The notes under the pieces were generated by a model. That model was given only the letters and a program-made list of their open reading frames with translations, was not told the origin of the DNA and did not search any database. DNA of 64,000 nt from Adiantum capillus-veneris (Eukaryota; Streptophyta; Polypodiopsida; Polypodiales; Pteridaceae): contig CM043945.1 in assembly GCA_014529385.2 (NCBI GenBank), positions 147,328,741 through 147,392,740 on the forward strand, given 5' to 3'. Numbering within the stretch: position 1 is the stretch's first letter; the number at the start of each line of letters is the position of its first letter. Positions 34,991-47,394 of this stretch are shown piece after piece. Made by a program: the position numbers and the translations under genes.

Positions 34991-36208
34991 ATGTGGCCCA
35001 AAATGAAGGACGACGTAATCGACTACGTGCGCACCTGCCCAACCTGTCAACTGGTCAAAGCTCAAAGACTCAAGCATGCTGGCCTCCTCCACCCCATGCC
35101 AACACCCTCCCGGCCTTGGGACATGGTAAGTATGGACTTCATCGTCGACCTCCCCCCCTCCCACGGCCACACTACCATCATGATGGTCGTCGACTACTTC
35201 ACCAAGCAAGCCCACTTCATACCAGCAAAGCCTTCCGTCACTGCCTACCAAGTCGCCAAACACTTCTTCGCCAAAGTCTTCAAATACCACGGCCTCCCCT
35301 TAGCCATGGTTTCAGATCGCAACACCCGCTTCCTCAGTGACCTCTGGTGCGAGCTCTTCAAGCTGCTAGGCACCCAGCTACGCTTCTCCTCCGCCTACCA
35401 CCCTGAAACCAACGGTCAAACTGAAAGAGTCAACCAAGGCATCGAAGACTACATCCGCAGCTACGTCAAGGCCGATCAGAAGGACTGGTCCGAATACATG
35501 GCCATCCTGGAATTCCACTACAACAACTCCATCCACAACAACACTGGCTACACCCCCTTCGAGCTCTCCACAGGTAAAGAAGTCATCACCCCTCTTGCAC
35601 TGGCAACCGGCGATGTGCATGCCCAGGATCTGGAATGCGAGGAGTTTCTTCAACAATGGCAGACGCGCATGCAAAATGCAAAGAAAAGCCTCGAGCAAAG
35701 CAAGGTACGCATCGCCAAATACGCCAACCAAAAGCGACGACCTGCCAAACTCTTCAAAGAAGGTGACCTGGTCCTCATCAGCTCTCAGAATATCACCCTC
35801 CCTCAAGGCCTCTCCCCGAAGTTCAATCATCACTACTATGGTCCATACAAAGTGCTCAAGTCCTTCAACGACGTCACCTTCAAGCTGGAGCTCCCACCAC
35901 ACATCAACATCCACAACGCTTTCCATGTAAGTTTACTCAAAAGATTTGTGCCGGATAACACCTATGGGCGAAGTCTCCCCGAATATGTAAAGGATGGCCC
36001 GCCACATGAGCCGGAGGCCATCCTAAAGTCGCGTTTTGGACGTCGGGGACAACTCTTCTATGTCAAATGGAGCAATCGCCCCATGACGGAATGCACTTGG
36101 GTACCTAAAGAAATCATGCTTCGACTCGGAAGACCCCTTGTGCTGCGCTTCTACAACATGCCCACTGAAGAGGACGACAACACACTAAATGAAAACCACA
36201 TAGAGTAG
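34991..36208 (+). CDS. TE-B integrase with chromodomain
   Basis: Open frame of 405 codons beginning within the integrase zinc-binding domain ([12 protein letters not shown]); the HH half lies before the upstream frameshift. The catalytic triad is visible: Asp in [10 protein letters not shown], Asp in MVSDRNTRF and Glu in [11 protein letters not shown]. The C-terminal part has a GPYKVL-type GPY/F module and [12 protein letters not shown] chromodomain follows ([17 protein letters not shown], then [10 protein letters not shown]), which directs insertion to chromatin in chromoviruses. The domain set is complete, but upstream RT damage and the frameshift make the element inactive. Confidence 0.88.
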   Translation: MWPKMKDDVIDYVRTCPTCQLVKAQRLKHAGLLHPMPTPSRPWDMVSMDFIVDLPPSHGHTTIMMVVDYFTKQAHFIPAKPSVTAYQVAKHFFAKVFKYHGLPLAMVSDRNTRFLSDLWCELFKLLGTQLRFSSAYHPETNGQTERVNQGIEDYIRSYVKADQKDWSEYMAILEFHYNNSIHNNTGYTPFELSTGKEVITPLALATGDVHAQDLECEEFLQQWQTRMQNAKKSLEQSKVRIAKYANQKRRPAKLFKEGDLVLISSQNITLPQGLSPKFNHHYYGPYKVLKSFNDVTFKLELPPHINIHNAFHVSLLKRFVPDNTYGRSLPEYVKDGPPHEPEAILKSRFGRRGQLFYVKWSNRPMTECTWVPKEIMLRLGRPLVLRFYNMPTEEDDNTLNENHIE

Positions 36209-36383
36209 TCCTCCCCCCCCCACTTGTAACTAGCATCACCCTAGGTAGCTAGACATTTTTGGCAACACTTCACTCCCCCTTTGTAAATATCCGCCCCCAA
36301 AACCTCGGCATCAACTTTTGTATCGGCACCTCTCAAAACCCCGGCTTGACGTGGGCGTCAAGCTCTCTCAACCCGAGGGTGTA
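36209..36383 (+). other. TE-B 3' untranslated region before the 3' LTR
   Basis: Holds a C run and cttgtaactagcatcaccc, which looks like a conventional LTR start, but it has no counterpart at the 5' end. No clear purine tract lies immediately before 36384. Confidence 0.5.
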
Positions 36384-36633
36384 TATAAGGGAAGTATGTG
36401 CCACTTCCCCCAACTTGCGAGCCCCGTTTTCATGTGATTCTTCGCGTCCCTTGTATTCGGCACTTTCTTATGATATTGATCATTCGTTCGCGTCCCTCAC
36501 TCTCGTGTCCCTCTTGCGTTCAGTTTTCAAGTTGCGTTCTTGTGTATGCGTTTGCTTGTCTGCAGATCCCGTTTGCAACGCAGGTGAGCCGGCGCGGCCC
36601 CTTTTCCCTGACGCCCCGAACGAGGGCATCACA
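36384..36633 (+). repeat. TE-B 3' LTR
   Basis: 250 bp, TATAAGGGAAG to GGGCATCACA, matching 25366-25615 with about eight differences and followed by ttcta. Confidence 0.85.
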
Positions 36634-36638
36634 TTCTA

Positions 36639-36725
36639 CATGGGAGAATGTCTCCGCACTTAAGAAACGTTTTCTTAGGTTTGTTTTAAAGGACGAAAAC
36701 GATTCTCAAGGGGAGGGGGGGGGGA
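36639..36725 (+). pseudogene. TE-C pol C-terminal tail and polypurine tract
   Basis: Encodes TWENVSALKKRFLRFVLKDE followed by Gln-Gly-Glu, the end of a chromovirus chromodomain. It continues the frame cut at 25365. It runs into the purine tract aaggggaggggggggga (to 36725) that primes plus-strand synthesis, directly before the 3' LTR. Confidence 0.8.
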
Positions 36726-36848
36726 TGTAAGGACATGGGTCCTACGAACAAGGCCACCAGCACGGCTGGACACTGTGTAAACTAGGGGGAGGCTATAAGA
36801 TAGAACGGTTGGGTGAGGACTAGCACACGCATTACCACCGCCCTTTCA
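36726..36848 (+). repeat. TE-C 3' LTR
   Basis: 123 bp, TGTAAGGACATGGG to GCCCTTTCA, followed by taata. Confidence 0.9.
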
Positions 36849-36853
36849 TAATA

Positions 36854-37515
36854 TAAATTCTCTTAAGTTACAAATGTGAGTATGGCAAAGGAACATTCAA
36901 AAAGTTCACCTATGCCTTCATGTATATTTCCTTATGCGCTAGTAGTAGACAAGTATGAAATGCAATATGAAAGAAGGGCTTTAATTTGTACGGTCTATGG
37001 TCACGTTCCCCCCTAGAGTTCCTTATAGCTTGGTTTAGAGAGAAAATGGCTCATCTCCAGCATAGAGGTCATACATGTCCAAGTTATCCCTAAGAGTATT
37101 TACATAATCTTATATATATGCTCTAGGTGGTTGCAAATACTTACAGCCACCATGGATGCTACTTCTCTTTCACCATCCTTTGCCATCGTGGATTGTTCTT
37201 CCTTAAAAAAGTGGCTTCCACATGCGCTCACAATGCACAATAATGTGCAATGCCCACGCAAAGCACGATAGTCGGTGCAAACATTGTCCACCAATGGATA
37301 TGCAATGCTAGTTGAGTCGACACTCTCTTGACTTGATCCATTGGTATCAGTCAAGGGCCGCATGCAACCAACGACCACTACTGCCTCGAGTTATAGGGAG
37401 TCCAAACGGTAGCCCTCTAAAGGAAAAAATACAAATGAGGCTATTAGTAAGGTAGGGCGCACTAATGTGTGCCTCGCAAGTGAGGTTCAGATGCTCCACA
37501 GTACGTGAGAGATCG

Positions 37516-37547
<32 letters not shown>

Positions 37548-38452
37548 TTACCAACACTTTGCTCAGGTCAACTAGAAGATGCAATTCTCTCTCTCTTTCA
37601 CACACACACACACAATATATCTAGCACTTCTCTTCATTTTCTTCTCGCTCACCCTCTCCCTCTCTAACTCATGATAATCCGGTTGATCTCAGCGGTGGAA
37701 GCAAGTTCTGGTTGAGGCTCACATCGCCCACCAGCAAACCTACACCTAGTATCGCAGCCGGCACTAAGAAACCCTAGCACACTAATAAGCTGGTTCCACC
37801 CCAATCTCTCGTCTCTCCTCTCCACATGCGTGCATCTGTCATCACAAAGCATGTGCTTACCACAGATCACTTAACTCATAGTTAGGATCCACATTCAATG
37901 ATGCAAGTGTTACTACATGTCCGTCGTTCAAAGATAGTGCCTTGTGGCCACCCTTGCTCTCACCTTCTTCTCCATCTACTCTTCTTCCCCCCCTCTTTCT
38001 CTTCTATCTTCCTTCATGTGCGCTACAATTTAGCTCAAGTTTCTTAATGTGCACGTCGAAAAAATTATTGTCAGTAATGTAGGTTCTTTGAACATGTTAG
38101 AGGTCGAGGAGCTGTGCAAATAGTTGATTATAGGCAAGCAAGTGTCGTAGAGGGTGCTTGGGCTACAATAGTATCTCGAGACAATTGGAGGGTCAAATTG
38201 ATAAGAAATGTAGTCGGGGTGGAGAGAGCCCACAGGACACATGGGTAGCGTGGGCAGTTGAAGGCCAAGGAAGATATAATTGCTTGTGGATTTTTGAGAC
38301 AAAAGGAGGGCGATGGGAGGAACATGCTTAGAAGACGGTAAAGAAAGCTTGCATCAACAATGGGGGCATGCATGTAGTCGGGCTATATTTATTTATATGA
38401 GCTAGTCTTTGGTCTTTGGTGAGGCACCAAATATTTAAAAAAATTAAAAAGA

Positions 38453-38504
<52 letters not shown>

Positions 38505-39813
38505 GTATATAAGATTACATGCTTAATATTTTACGTCCTGTCGCACACCATTGAAGTAGTTGGGCAAGCCTTAGAAGCACAATCATGGGTCATTTAAAAT
38601 TCACATTTTTTATCTCTTCCAGTGGATCATGGCAATCCCTCTTGAAGGTAGTATTCATGTCCTTCACTTGGCATGAGTCATGTGTACAGAAGTAGACCTC
38701 CCAAGGATTTCAATCCTCTCTAGCACCCTCAAATTCCACTTAGACAAGCCAATATTAGAATCATTTAGATAGTGTTATCTTACTTCCTTCAATCAGTGGT
38801 GTTTAAACACCTTCCTAACACATGTTTTTAGTGTGGGCCAACAACACACAAGATTAGAGATTATTCGTTTAGAAGATGAAGAGGTGAAGAATGTTAGGGT
38901 GTAGCACATAGCAAGCAAGTGGAGAAAACTCATAAAGGCCCAGAATTAAGAATTAACTCTGAGAAGGAAATGAAGCAAGCCCCCTTGAACCCCTTGTCTC
39001 AACTTAAAGCTTCAACCAAAGAATAATGGTTGTTTCCAAAGTGTCAAAAACAACCCTACAAGCCTATTACTCTCTATGCACCCTTGGCTGAGCCAATGAT
39101 GACAAGTTCCTATTGGCTACACGTTCTGGTATAGCAAAGACCTCTACCTATGTGGTTGATGCAAAAAATAAAAGGTTACTGCAGTTGAACAAAGGCCCCT
39201 TGACCCAACTTCCTCGTCTCCCCACCCTTTCCATGTAGTGGAAGACCCCCTCCTATTCAAAACCTATGGAAGTCCATAAAGACAATGCTATGTAGACCAA
39301 TCTATACTATAGATAAAAGGGTGGGGTTCCCCCCCCCCCCCCTGACACGTGGCATAATTTCCTCGCTTCAACAAGTGTAGCCTGCAGCCCGATGACTTGG
39401 GCGGCCTATTCAAAACCTATGGAAGTCCATAAAGATAGTGCTATGTAGACCAATCCCCTTGGAAAAAACCTACCAAAGGTAAGAAACAAAATGTATATCT
39501 TGAAAATTGTTTTTGGGGGGGGGGGGGGGGGGGGGGGGTTTGAACAACCTATTAAAAAATGAGGTCCTTAGCAAAGGCGTGGGCTCTATTAGACTAGACT
39601 AGTTATCCTTTTGGCATAACAATTATTGTTTTGTAAGCTCTTGGTGAGCAAACCCTAAAATCTATCCTAATGGATGATATAGCAAGAGGGAGGTGCTCAC
39701 TTCGAAGATAGTACCCAACCATGTCATTTCTCTATGCCTTTGTCTCTACATGAGCACACAATCATGCTCGTGCATGATTGTGTGCTCATGCTCGTGCACG
39801 TTACATACACCCT

Positions 39814-39863
<50 letters not shown>

Positions 39864-40780
39864 GTGGTGGTTGTGCATTTCCATCGTATTTTGCAGGCTC
39901 ACATAGCCTCCCCTATTGCAGCGATGGTGTCTAAAATAGATGCGAGTGTCAAGGCTGCTAACCAAAGGTATTAGCTAGTTGGGACAACATTTTTGGAACA
40001 AAAATATATTTGTGGAGCTTGGTTGTCTTAAGATGGGTTTCTAGCAGTCACCCTTGTTTTGTAGTTTTTGCACTCGAGCCTATGCAGATTCCATCTCGCC
40101 TGGTTGAACTAAATGTTGTTTTATCTAATACAATGCTCTTTTTATTCTACAAGAAATAAAGAGAGTCCCATAAAGCTAGCTGCATTGTGCACATTTGTGC
40201 CCACAATGGGAGAGAAATAACCTTGGAAGGTAGAGCATGGAGCAATGTAGTGAGAGCCACTGAAAAGCTTTATGAGCATGATCCAACACAATCCTATGGA
40301 TTTTTCATGTAAAAGACGCGTTTTCACGCGAAGTTTTGGGCATTCTCAGGGTCACCTTTGTGTCAACAAGTCATATGGTGCTTCATGTACACCAAGTGGT
40401 GATAAACATTGATTGGTGAATGTGTGTGACAACTAGCTAACATGGCCCCATATTGTAGCTTGAGGATTGTCAAAATCAATCCTTGCCTCCTCCATGTGCT
40501 AGCGAGACCTTAATATCTACCTGCAATGTGCAATGAAATAATTGAGCGAGAATGGGAGATATTTCTTTACGGCAATCACCTCTCACAATCCTTGCAAGGA
40601 GTTGGGGGGGCTAAGGCATAGCTTAAGTGGGCCTTCGCCTAGTCCTCCTTTTTAATGATTTGACTTCTATTTATCAAGCGTCCTTTGAAGGCATAGGACT
40701 ACTTACTTGTACTAGGCTACTAGGATAGCTCCAAAAATGTTTGTGACACATGAGACCGCCGAGCTAACAGAGAGTCCTTG
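36854..40780. other. Gene-poor region
   Basis: No ORF resembles a known family. It contains GA and CT/CA arrays (37519-37545, 37583-37612), a TA/CA array (38452-38500), a CT array (39815-39860), a 14-C run (39329-39342) and a 24-G run (39515-39538). Around 39880-39970 a short stretch between gtattttgcag and aaaggtatta could be an exon, but I cannot identify it. Confidence 0.4.
39252..39454. repeat. 50-bp direct repeats flanking a 103-bp segment with a Helitron-like terminus (copy 3)
   Basis: The sequence cctattcaaaacctatggaa plus about 30 bases occurs at 39252-39301 and 39405-39454 with two or three differences. The segment between them starts at 39301 with TCTATACTATAGATAAAAGG, a member of the terminal motif family also seen at 8521, 11914 and 52678. 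Confidence 0.7.
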
Positions 40781-40784
40781 TCAA

Positions 40785-41020
40785 CGACTGATAATTCAGT
40801 TGGAAGAGTCATAGCCTATAAGTGCAAAGATGGTGAGTTCAACACCCTTTGATTGCTCGAAGACATGTTCTAGCTCTCAAGAGCATTTCTCATGTGGTTT
40901 GGCCAACCTTATCCGATCGGGATGACTCTACCTTAAAGGTTGGACTACCTCCACCATACGGGGGTTGGGTGTGTGCGTTGTAATTTCAAGTTGTAGGTAT
41001 CTCTTTTAAAAAAACAAGTG
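40785..41020 (+). mobile_element. SINE-like element with tRNA-like head
   Basis: The head carries an A-box-like ataattcagttggaagag (tRNAs have tagctcagttggtagag) and a B-box-like gagttcaacaccc about 45 bases later. The body (gggatgactctaccttaaag, cctccaccata, tttcaagttgtaggta) also occurs alone at 54888-54990. It ends in an A-rich tail. This is the pattern of a tRNA-derived SINE transcribed by RNA polymerase III. Confidence 0.6.
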
Positions 41021-42019
41021 AAAGAGTCACCACGGCTTTCTAAAAACATAAGAGAGTGATAAATTAATTAGGTTGAGTTTAACTTGAATCATTGTTTGAG
41101 AAAGGATTGTCTTAGCTTAGCCTTGAGCCGATTGAAATCGAGACTAGCCGGTTGCAAACCCTGGTACATGAGGAGGTTGTAATAACATTATTGAACTTAA
41201 TTTCTTTGTGGTTTCTCAAATTCTCACTTTTTTGTACGAAAGTAAAATGTGTGTTTGTGTTTTTTTTAATTTCATTTTCTTATAAGAAAGCATACGTGTG
41301 TTCAATGGATAAATTGCACATAAAATTATCTACCTGACTATTTAAATTCAATTTTGAAAAAGGTTGTGAGACTTATAAAGAAAAGGGGTGGAGGAGACAG
41401 TGTAGAGACATTTAGTCGAAAAAAAGGGTAATTTTTTAGATCCATCGTGAATCAATAGACTTCATCTCTATGCTTCTTGAGGCATTTGAGACAGACCAGA
41501 CCTACTCTCAAACTTTTGTCGAGGTGCTTATTAAGGAGTATGTTGGGAGATGCCATGTGGAAAATGAAAGCAAAAGGGGACCATCCCATGAAAAAGCTTT
41601 GAGGTCCATGATTAAGTCTAAGAGGAGAGTCCACTTGATGTCCACTAGAAACTCTCTTATTTTGGCCCTTATTAGTGACAAATTCCATTGGTGTGTTCTG
41701 AACCGAACAGAAATCTTGAGGTCTATAAGCCACTCATGATTAAGAGGATCCCACAACTGATCCAAGTTCAAAGACCCTTTTTATGAAGGATCAAGGCTTT
41801 TCTTTTGTTGGTGTTAGGGACTGAAGAACCAGGGAGTGCACGCCACCAGATAGCATCACCGTCTGCTATAGAGATCCTATGCTTCGAAAGAGAATTAAAT
41901 TATATTTTGTGTTGATGATTGTTCCATGTCTGAATGATGGATATTAGAAGGTCAAAACCAAAGGAGGAGACTCTAGATAAATTTACTGAGGAAGGCATCC
42001 TCGATTCTCGACCAATTTG
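41021..42019. other. Region without a recognisable gene
   Basis: Overlapping ORFs of about 90 codons at 41450-41770 exist on both strands, so neither is favoured. One minus-strand frame has a faint LINE ORF1 flavour, but I do not call it. Confidence 0.35.
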
Positions 42020-42225
42020 CACTACAAGAGGTACTTCACATTAGCGATCTTCGCACTGTGACGCTCAAAAGTGAAAATCTACGGCGTCGCTATGAGTGTC
42101 GCTATTTTCTTTGTTGCATAGTGATGCCCATAGCGACGCCGACAGGGGTAAAAAATAAACCAAGAGCGCCCAAAACTCAGATCTCATATTTGAGTTTTGG
42201 CGCTCAAACGAAAGAGGTAAACCCA

Positions 42226-42243
42226 TGCTCTCCCTCTCTCTCA

Positions 42244-42284
<41 letters not shown>

Positions 42285-42359
42285 AGAGGAAGGAGAGCCA
42301 GGTATGCTCTTTCCCTCTCCTCTCTCTCATGTTCCCTTCCCCTCTTTCTCTCTCACTCC

Positions 42360-42415
<56 letters not shown>

Positions 42416-42539
42416 CATAAACAAAAAACACATACACACACACATTGAGAGAGAGAGAGAGTACACATATGCATAAACAAAAAACACATACACACACACA
42501 TGCATAAACAAAGAATGCATACACACACATTGAGAGAGG

Positions 42540-42576
<37 letters not shown>
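42226..42576. repeat. Compound CT/CA/GA arrays inside the CACTA element
   Basis: A CT to CA array at 42229-42281, a second CT to CA array at 42355-42412, tandem acaaaaaacacatacacacac units at about 42420-42530, and GA at 42547-42576. All ORFs here are repeat artefacts. Confidence 0.95.
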
Positions 42577-42578
<2 letters not shown>

Positions 42579-42599
42579 AAAAAGTAGAGAAAATATGAA

Positions 42600-43085
42600 A
42601 TGAAATGTTATATCAAGATTTAAGGTTAGGTTAGATTTAAAATTATATTTAAAGTTACGTTAGATTAAGATCTAAAATTAAGTTAGATTATATTTAACTT
42701 ATATTTAAAATTTATGCTAAATTTAAAATTAGGTTAGACTTAAGATTATGTTAAGATTTTAATTAGATTTAAGATTAAGTTAGATTACATTTAGGTTTAG
42801 ATTAGATTTAGGTTTATGTTGAGTTTAAGGTTAGGTTAGATTTAAAATTAGGACAAGATTTAAGATTAGCTAAGTTAGATTTAAGATTGGATTAGATTTA
42901 GGTTTATGTTGATCGAGTTTAAGATTAGATTAAATTTAGATTTAAGATTAAGACAAGATTTAAGGTTAGATTAAATTTACATTTAAGTTCATGTTAAATT
43001 TAAGATTAGATTAGATTTAGGTTTATGTTGAGTTTAAGATTAGATTAGATCTAGGTTTATGTTAGATTAGATTTAGGTTAGATTT
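42600..43085. repeat. C-depleted degenerate repeat, units like ttagatttaagatt and tttaggttta
   Basis: About 490 bp of interlocking variants of ttagatttaagattagatta and ttaggtttatgttgag, with C almost absent from the plus strand. It resembles degenerate plant telomere-type TTTAGG sequence but has no regular TTTAGGG array. It lies in the left part of the CACTA element. Confidence 0.75.
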
Positions 43086-43610
43086 TAGGGCATGTCAATG
43101 AAGGCCTTGCCCAAAGAGAAAACATTAGGTACACAACAGTATGTATATTCCCATCAAAATCTGACACCTATTAACTCACCCACTAACCATATTCAATTAG
43201 CTCAAAATCACCATATGTTCAATTATGTTAGATTTAAGATTACATTTTGGATTTAGTTTTGATATTAAAGTCTACCTTCGAGATTACGTAGAAAAATTAG
43301 AGTTACGCGAACGGTGATCTCTCTCTTCCTTTCTACAGATACAACCTTAAGTTGGAAAGCTTTCAACGGTATGATACTCAGATTGGGGGCCAACATGTAA
43401 TTTGCTAAGTAATCCCTCAAACAAGGATCTGCTGTGAAGAGATGTTAAGATGCTGTGAATTGCTACAGCTAGAGAAGAGGCAAAGGGGTTTTGTCCACTA
43501 CATGCACTATCATGTAGACGTGGGTGTGTAGTTTCTTGTACCCACAAATATAGGGGTGGTCCTGATCTCTAATCACCTCTAGACCGAGGTGTGCGGGAAT
43601 CGAACATGAC

Positions 43611-43615
<5 letters not shown>

Positions 43616-43684
<69 letters not shown>
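43616..43684. repeat. (GA)n array
   Basis: About 69 bp of GA, ending in a few imperfect units. Confidence 0.95.
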
Positions 43685-43692
<8 letters not shown>

Positions 43693-43749
43693 CGGAGGAT
43701 GCCAATAGAAGATTAAATTTATGTCCAGGTTATAAGGTTCTAACATTCA

Positions 43750-45250
43750 TTATGAGTAGTGACGAGGATGTGGGGCCGTCCAATCGAAACACCTATCTCT
43801 CAACAAGGATCCTATGTCCTTGTAATCAATGCAAGCATGTTGTGTGACGACAAGACTCGTTTCTTTGCAGCACGTTCGCGAATTGGCGAGTTTGATCCAT
43901 CTATTATAGATTGAGTTATTGTCAATTATAACTTGTCGGACTGTGATGCTGGCCAACAGGCAGCAATCTTGCAACCCAATAGACGTGTTTGCAGGCACTT
44001 TGGTCAAGAAGCATACCTGAGGTCACAAGATGTAGCCTCTGACAGCTGAAGGATGATCATGCAGACCACATTCCCAACGAGGCAATGTTTGAGCCCGAGA
44101 TCGATAAAATGATCGAGATGATCATGGATTCAGAAAGGCTTATCTATGATGATATGAAAAGTGAAGCCGATATACCATTGTATGATGGAGCACGTGTGTT
44201 TAGATTGAAGGCGCTCTTGATTCTTCTCAACATGCAGGCAAAGGATGGAGTGACACTAGCATCACAACGCTTTTCAGGTGATCTATTACAATGTGTTTAT
44301 ATCAATAGAAAACTCTAGATGTATAATGATATGATAGATTACTTACACAAGTGTACCTCATTTTTTTCGCTGTGTAGATTGCTCAAAGAGCACATATTGC
44401 CAGCTGATAATGTGATGCCAGATTCCAGAGAGGAAGCAAAAAAATCTTGCGAAACTTGGGGATGGATTACAATTCAATTCACTCTTGTCCTAACGACTGC
44501 ATTCTTTTCAGAGGGGAATACATAGATATGGAGAAGTGTACGAAATGTGATTCCGAGAGATATCAAGTAGATCTCCACGGAACAAAAATTCCACAAAAGA
44601 TTTTGCAACATTTTCCTCTGCTTCCTCGCATCCAGCATTTCTTTGAATGTAAGTCCATGGCCGTCCTGAATCATGGCACAAGGAGAATAGATCTTCAGAT
44701 GGTGTGCTACAAATTCTTGCAGATTGCGCAGCCTGGAAACATATAGACGATACATGGCTGGATTTTTACAAGGAAGCTCAAAATCTACGCATAGGCCTAG
44801 CTATAGATGGCGTAAATCCATTTGGTCAGAGATCAACATCTTACATTGTATGGCCCGTTGTCATCGTCAACTACAACATTCCCCCGTGGTTGACTACTAA
44901 GAAGGGGCACATGTGGCTAACCTTGATTGTGTCGGGGCGATAAAAAGTGAAGAATATGGATGTGTATCTTCGTCCACTATTGGAGGTACGTCATAGAGGT
45001 AGCCCCTCGTAGTGCACGAACATATGAGGGCTACCATGTGCCAATCACAATGGCATCAATGGAAGAGATCGGAGAAGATGCTCAGTCAGAAGCCGCTAAG
45101 GTGGTGCAAGACGAGCATCAAGCTGCTACTCTCTATGGGGTGTATGCAGAGGATCTACAACATGAAACAGGCATCTGCCTAAATGGAGAGCTCTATATAA
45201 ACATAGGGAGTTATGCTGAGCTATGCGAGGATGAGAGAGAGACCTCTTAA
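43750..45250 (+). pseudogene. CACTA transposase (TNP2/Transposase_21-like), broken
   Basis: The ATG at 43751 opens a short acidic stretch leading to LSTRILCPCNQCKH, a Cys-rich zinc-binding start seen in En/Spm transposases. After stops, 44085-44318 encodes IYDDMKSEADIPLYDGARVF. At 44447-44740 come LGMDYNSIHSCPNDCILFRG, EKCTKCDSERY and PRIQHFF. At 44704-44940 are WKHIDDTWLDFYKEAQNLRI and DGVNPFGQRSTSYIVWPV. All are hallmarks of the TNP2 family that cuts at CACTA ends. The C-terminal half and intact frames are missing. Confidence 0.8.
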
Positions 45251-45683
45251 ATCCATAAACATTGTATTTGAACAATTTTGCTCTGTTTTATAATATATAT
45301 TGTATTCACGTGGCTTTTTGTCCATTCCTGTTTATATGCTCTACTTGAGAAATAAAAATTGTGTTTAATCGTCATTGCTTCTACTCCATGTATGCTCCAG
45401 GTATGTTCTCACACGCGGGGACACTCCTCGGTGTGTCGTGAAAGTCTGATACGTCGACGCAAAATTGCGCTCCGAGTGCAATGGAGATTGAGGCTGCAAT
45501 CACGAAGGAGGTGACCCGTCTCTGCTCATTGATGCTGCATCTATGAGCAGGGATGGATCACCTCTTTCGCGATTACAGCCTCAGTCTCCATCGCACTATG
45601 AGTTTCATCCTTTTACAAGATACGTAGAATGCACACGGGAGACAAATTTACAAGAACTTCACAGAAATCTCTCCCCCTTTATG

Positions 45684-45692
<9 letters not shown>

Positions 45693-45756
<64 letters not shown>
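45693..45756. repeat. (CT)n-(TA)n array
   Basis: About 30 bp of CT pass into about 36 bp of TA. Confidence 0.95.
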
Positions 45757-45758
<2 letters not shown>

Positions 45759-45804
45759 TTATAACTCGTCCATGTTTTCTTCTCCATTCAATATTAAGAT
45801 TAAA

Positions 45805-47180
45805 TGTTCGTGTGTTTGATGCAGGTATGGATGATGATGAGTTTCTTTCTTTTTTGTCACCCCAACAGAGGAAGTGGTACGAGGAGCATCATCGCTCTGG
45901 AGCACCATCACGTCCTTCCACTTCTTCAACGTCTCCCTCTGTTTCGAAGCATTCAGTGCGCTTTGAAGCTTCGGTATCGACGAGACAATCTTCACACTCG
46001 TCTAGGCACCGACGCTCTAATGGTGGCGACGACGGTTGTTGTGGGGATGCCGCCTCTGATGCCTCGACATTGCCTCGTGTTCAACGAGGCTCCTTACTTC
46101 CCCTTCTTTGCCCGCCCCTAGACCAGCCACGGCATCGCCATCTACGCCAGGTTTTGCGCGGTTATTGATCGTTCCTGGATACACACCACTAGCTACTCCT
46201 CCGGGAGTCACCCCAAGTCTCGACACTCCTCGCTTCGGGGCCGAGACTCCAGTGGAGACACCTGACGTCCATACCCCCATTGAGACGCCGCTAGAGACCC
46301 CTGTCAAGACACTCAAGTTCACGCGTCACAGGCGAGAGGGCTTGCCGTACTCGATCGACATCAACGGCGGCATCATCTTGGATAACGAAGGCAAGAAGGT
46401 GATCTCGCACATGTGCGGTCTTTTCTCTCAGGTGTTTAGACACTACATACTAAACACCTGGAGTGAAGTGCCAACTGAATTAAAAGGCAGAGTCATCAGC
46501 ATGCTGCATGATGAGTTTCTCGTGTCAAGTCGGGATGAGCGCTTCAATGAAGACATGATGAAGGTTTGAATGCACGAATACTGCAAGCATAAGCGTTCTA
46601 AAGTGCAAAAGCAATAAAGCATGGGTGGAACAGACCAAATTGGCTGGCCAAAGAAGATTGGAAGAATGCGAAGCGAGCAACGCCTGAGAATCTTGACAAG
46701 TGGAAGCAACAAAAGGAGGCAGCCAAAGCGCGAGTAGAGGCAGGGAGCTTGCACCACTTGGGAAGCGCGTGTGGGTATCATTTGAGACCGATTTTGTGAT
46801 GTGTTTTTGCATTGCTCTTTAGGTTTGGTAGTTACGTCTATTTGTACTTTTAAATTCTAACATAATGGATTCTTTGTATGTTTTGAACAGTGGTCGATGA
46901 GACAGGACGTGACCCCACACCGTACGAGCATGAGTACGCAGGTAGAAAGGGCTTAAACGCCCTGATGGACACTCTGAGTTCTCGCGGCGGCATGGTTAGT
47001 ATTTCACTTTACTTTTTTACATTTGTTGTATTTTAATGATAAGCTAAGAAAATAGATTGTTTTGTAATGATATGTTTATACTTACAGAAAGTCTTATTGT
47101 TTTTTTCTACAGAATCCGACAGATACGCCGCTTGGATGCGATGAAACGTTTTATTAGACGACGTCAATCTAGCCGTAGCC
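45805..47180 (+). pseudogene. CACTA second ORF (TNPD/Transposase_24-like), probably spliced and broken
   Basis: Begins near 45812 with DDDEFLSFLSPQQRKWYEEH, followed by a Ser/Thr/Pro-rich linker. Another frame (46108-46569) has a Thr-Pro repeat segment (TPVETPDVHTPIETPLETP), then ISHMCGLFSQVFRHYILNTW and SEVPTELKGRVISMLHDEF. These resemble the conserved part of the Ptta/En/Spm Transposase_24 domain. Later pieces lie at 46620-46790 and 46890-46990 (VVDETGRDPTPYEHEYAG) next to intron-like T-rich gaps. Such proteins bind subterminal repeats. Splicing not resolved. Confidence 0.65.
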
Positions 47181-47394
47181 AGATAGCATTGATTTCCTTT
47201 TGTCATAGCATGTATAATGAGATGACGTGTTTATGTCTTTTTGTAACTCTTGAAAAACCATGTATTTTCTCAATAATGACAGTGGTGTTGTAACTATTAC
47301 ATTTGCAAAGCTTAACAATCAAGTGATTTTGCCTATGATATATCTAATTGTCATTGATTTACTTTCATCAATTTACTTTTGTCAGTTTTGTATC

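Noticed and set aside
33960-35926. Minus-strand ORFs of 74-182 codons
   Set aside because: They lie opposite the well-supported TE-B RT, RNase H and integrase and are shadows of its codon bias.
36222-36633. A 412-bp TE-B LTR starting TGTAAC
   Set aside because: The 5' end has no sequence matching 36222-36383, and the ttcta duplication plus TE-C frame restoration place the 5' border at 25366. Mentioned as an alternative in the findings.
39880-39970. Possible single exon between cag and gtatta
   Set aside because: Splice-like borders alone are not enough. The encoded peptide matches nothing I know and no neighbouring exon was found.
40785-40862. Possible functional tRNA gene
   Set aside because: A- and B-box-like strings are present, but they deviate from consensus and I could not fold acceptor and anticodon stems. 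A SINE head fits better, as the body recurs at 54888.
42600-43085. Possible interstitial telomere array
   Set aside because: There is no regular TTTAGGG or TTAGGG ladder, only irregular tttagg- and agattt-like words. Reported as a C-depleted repeat instead.
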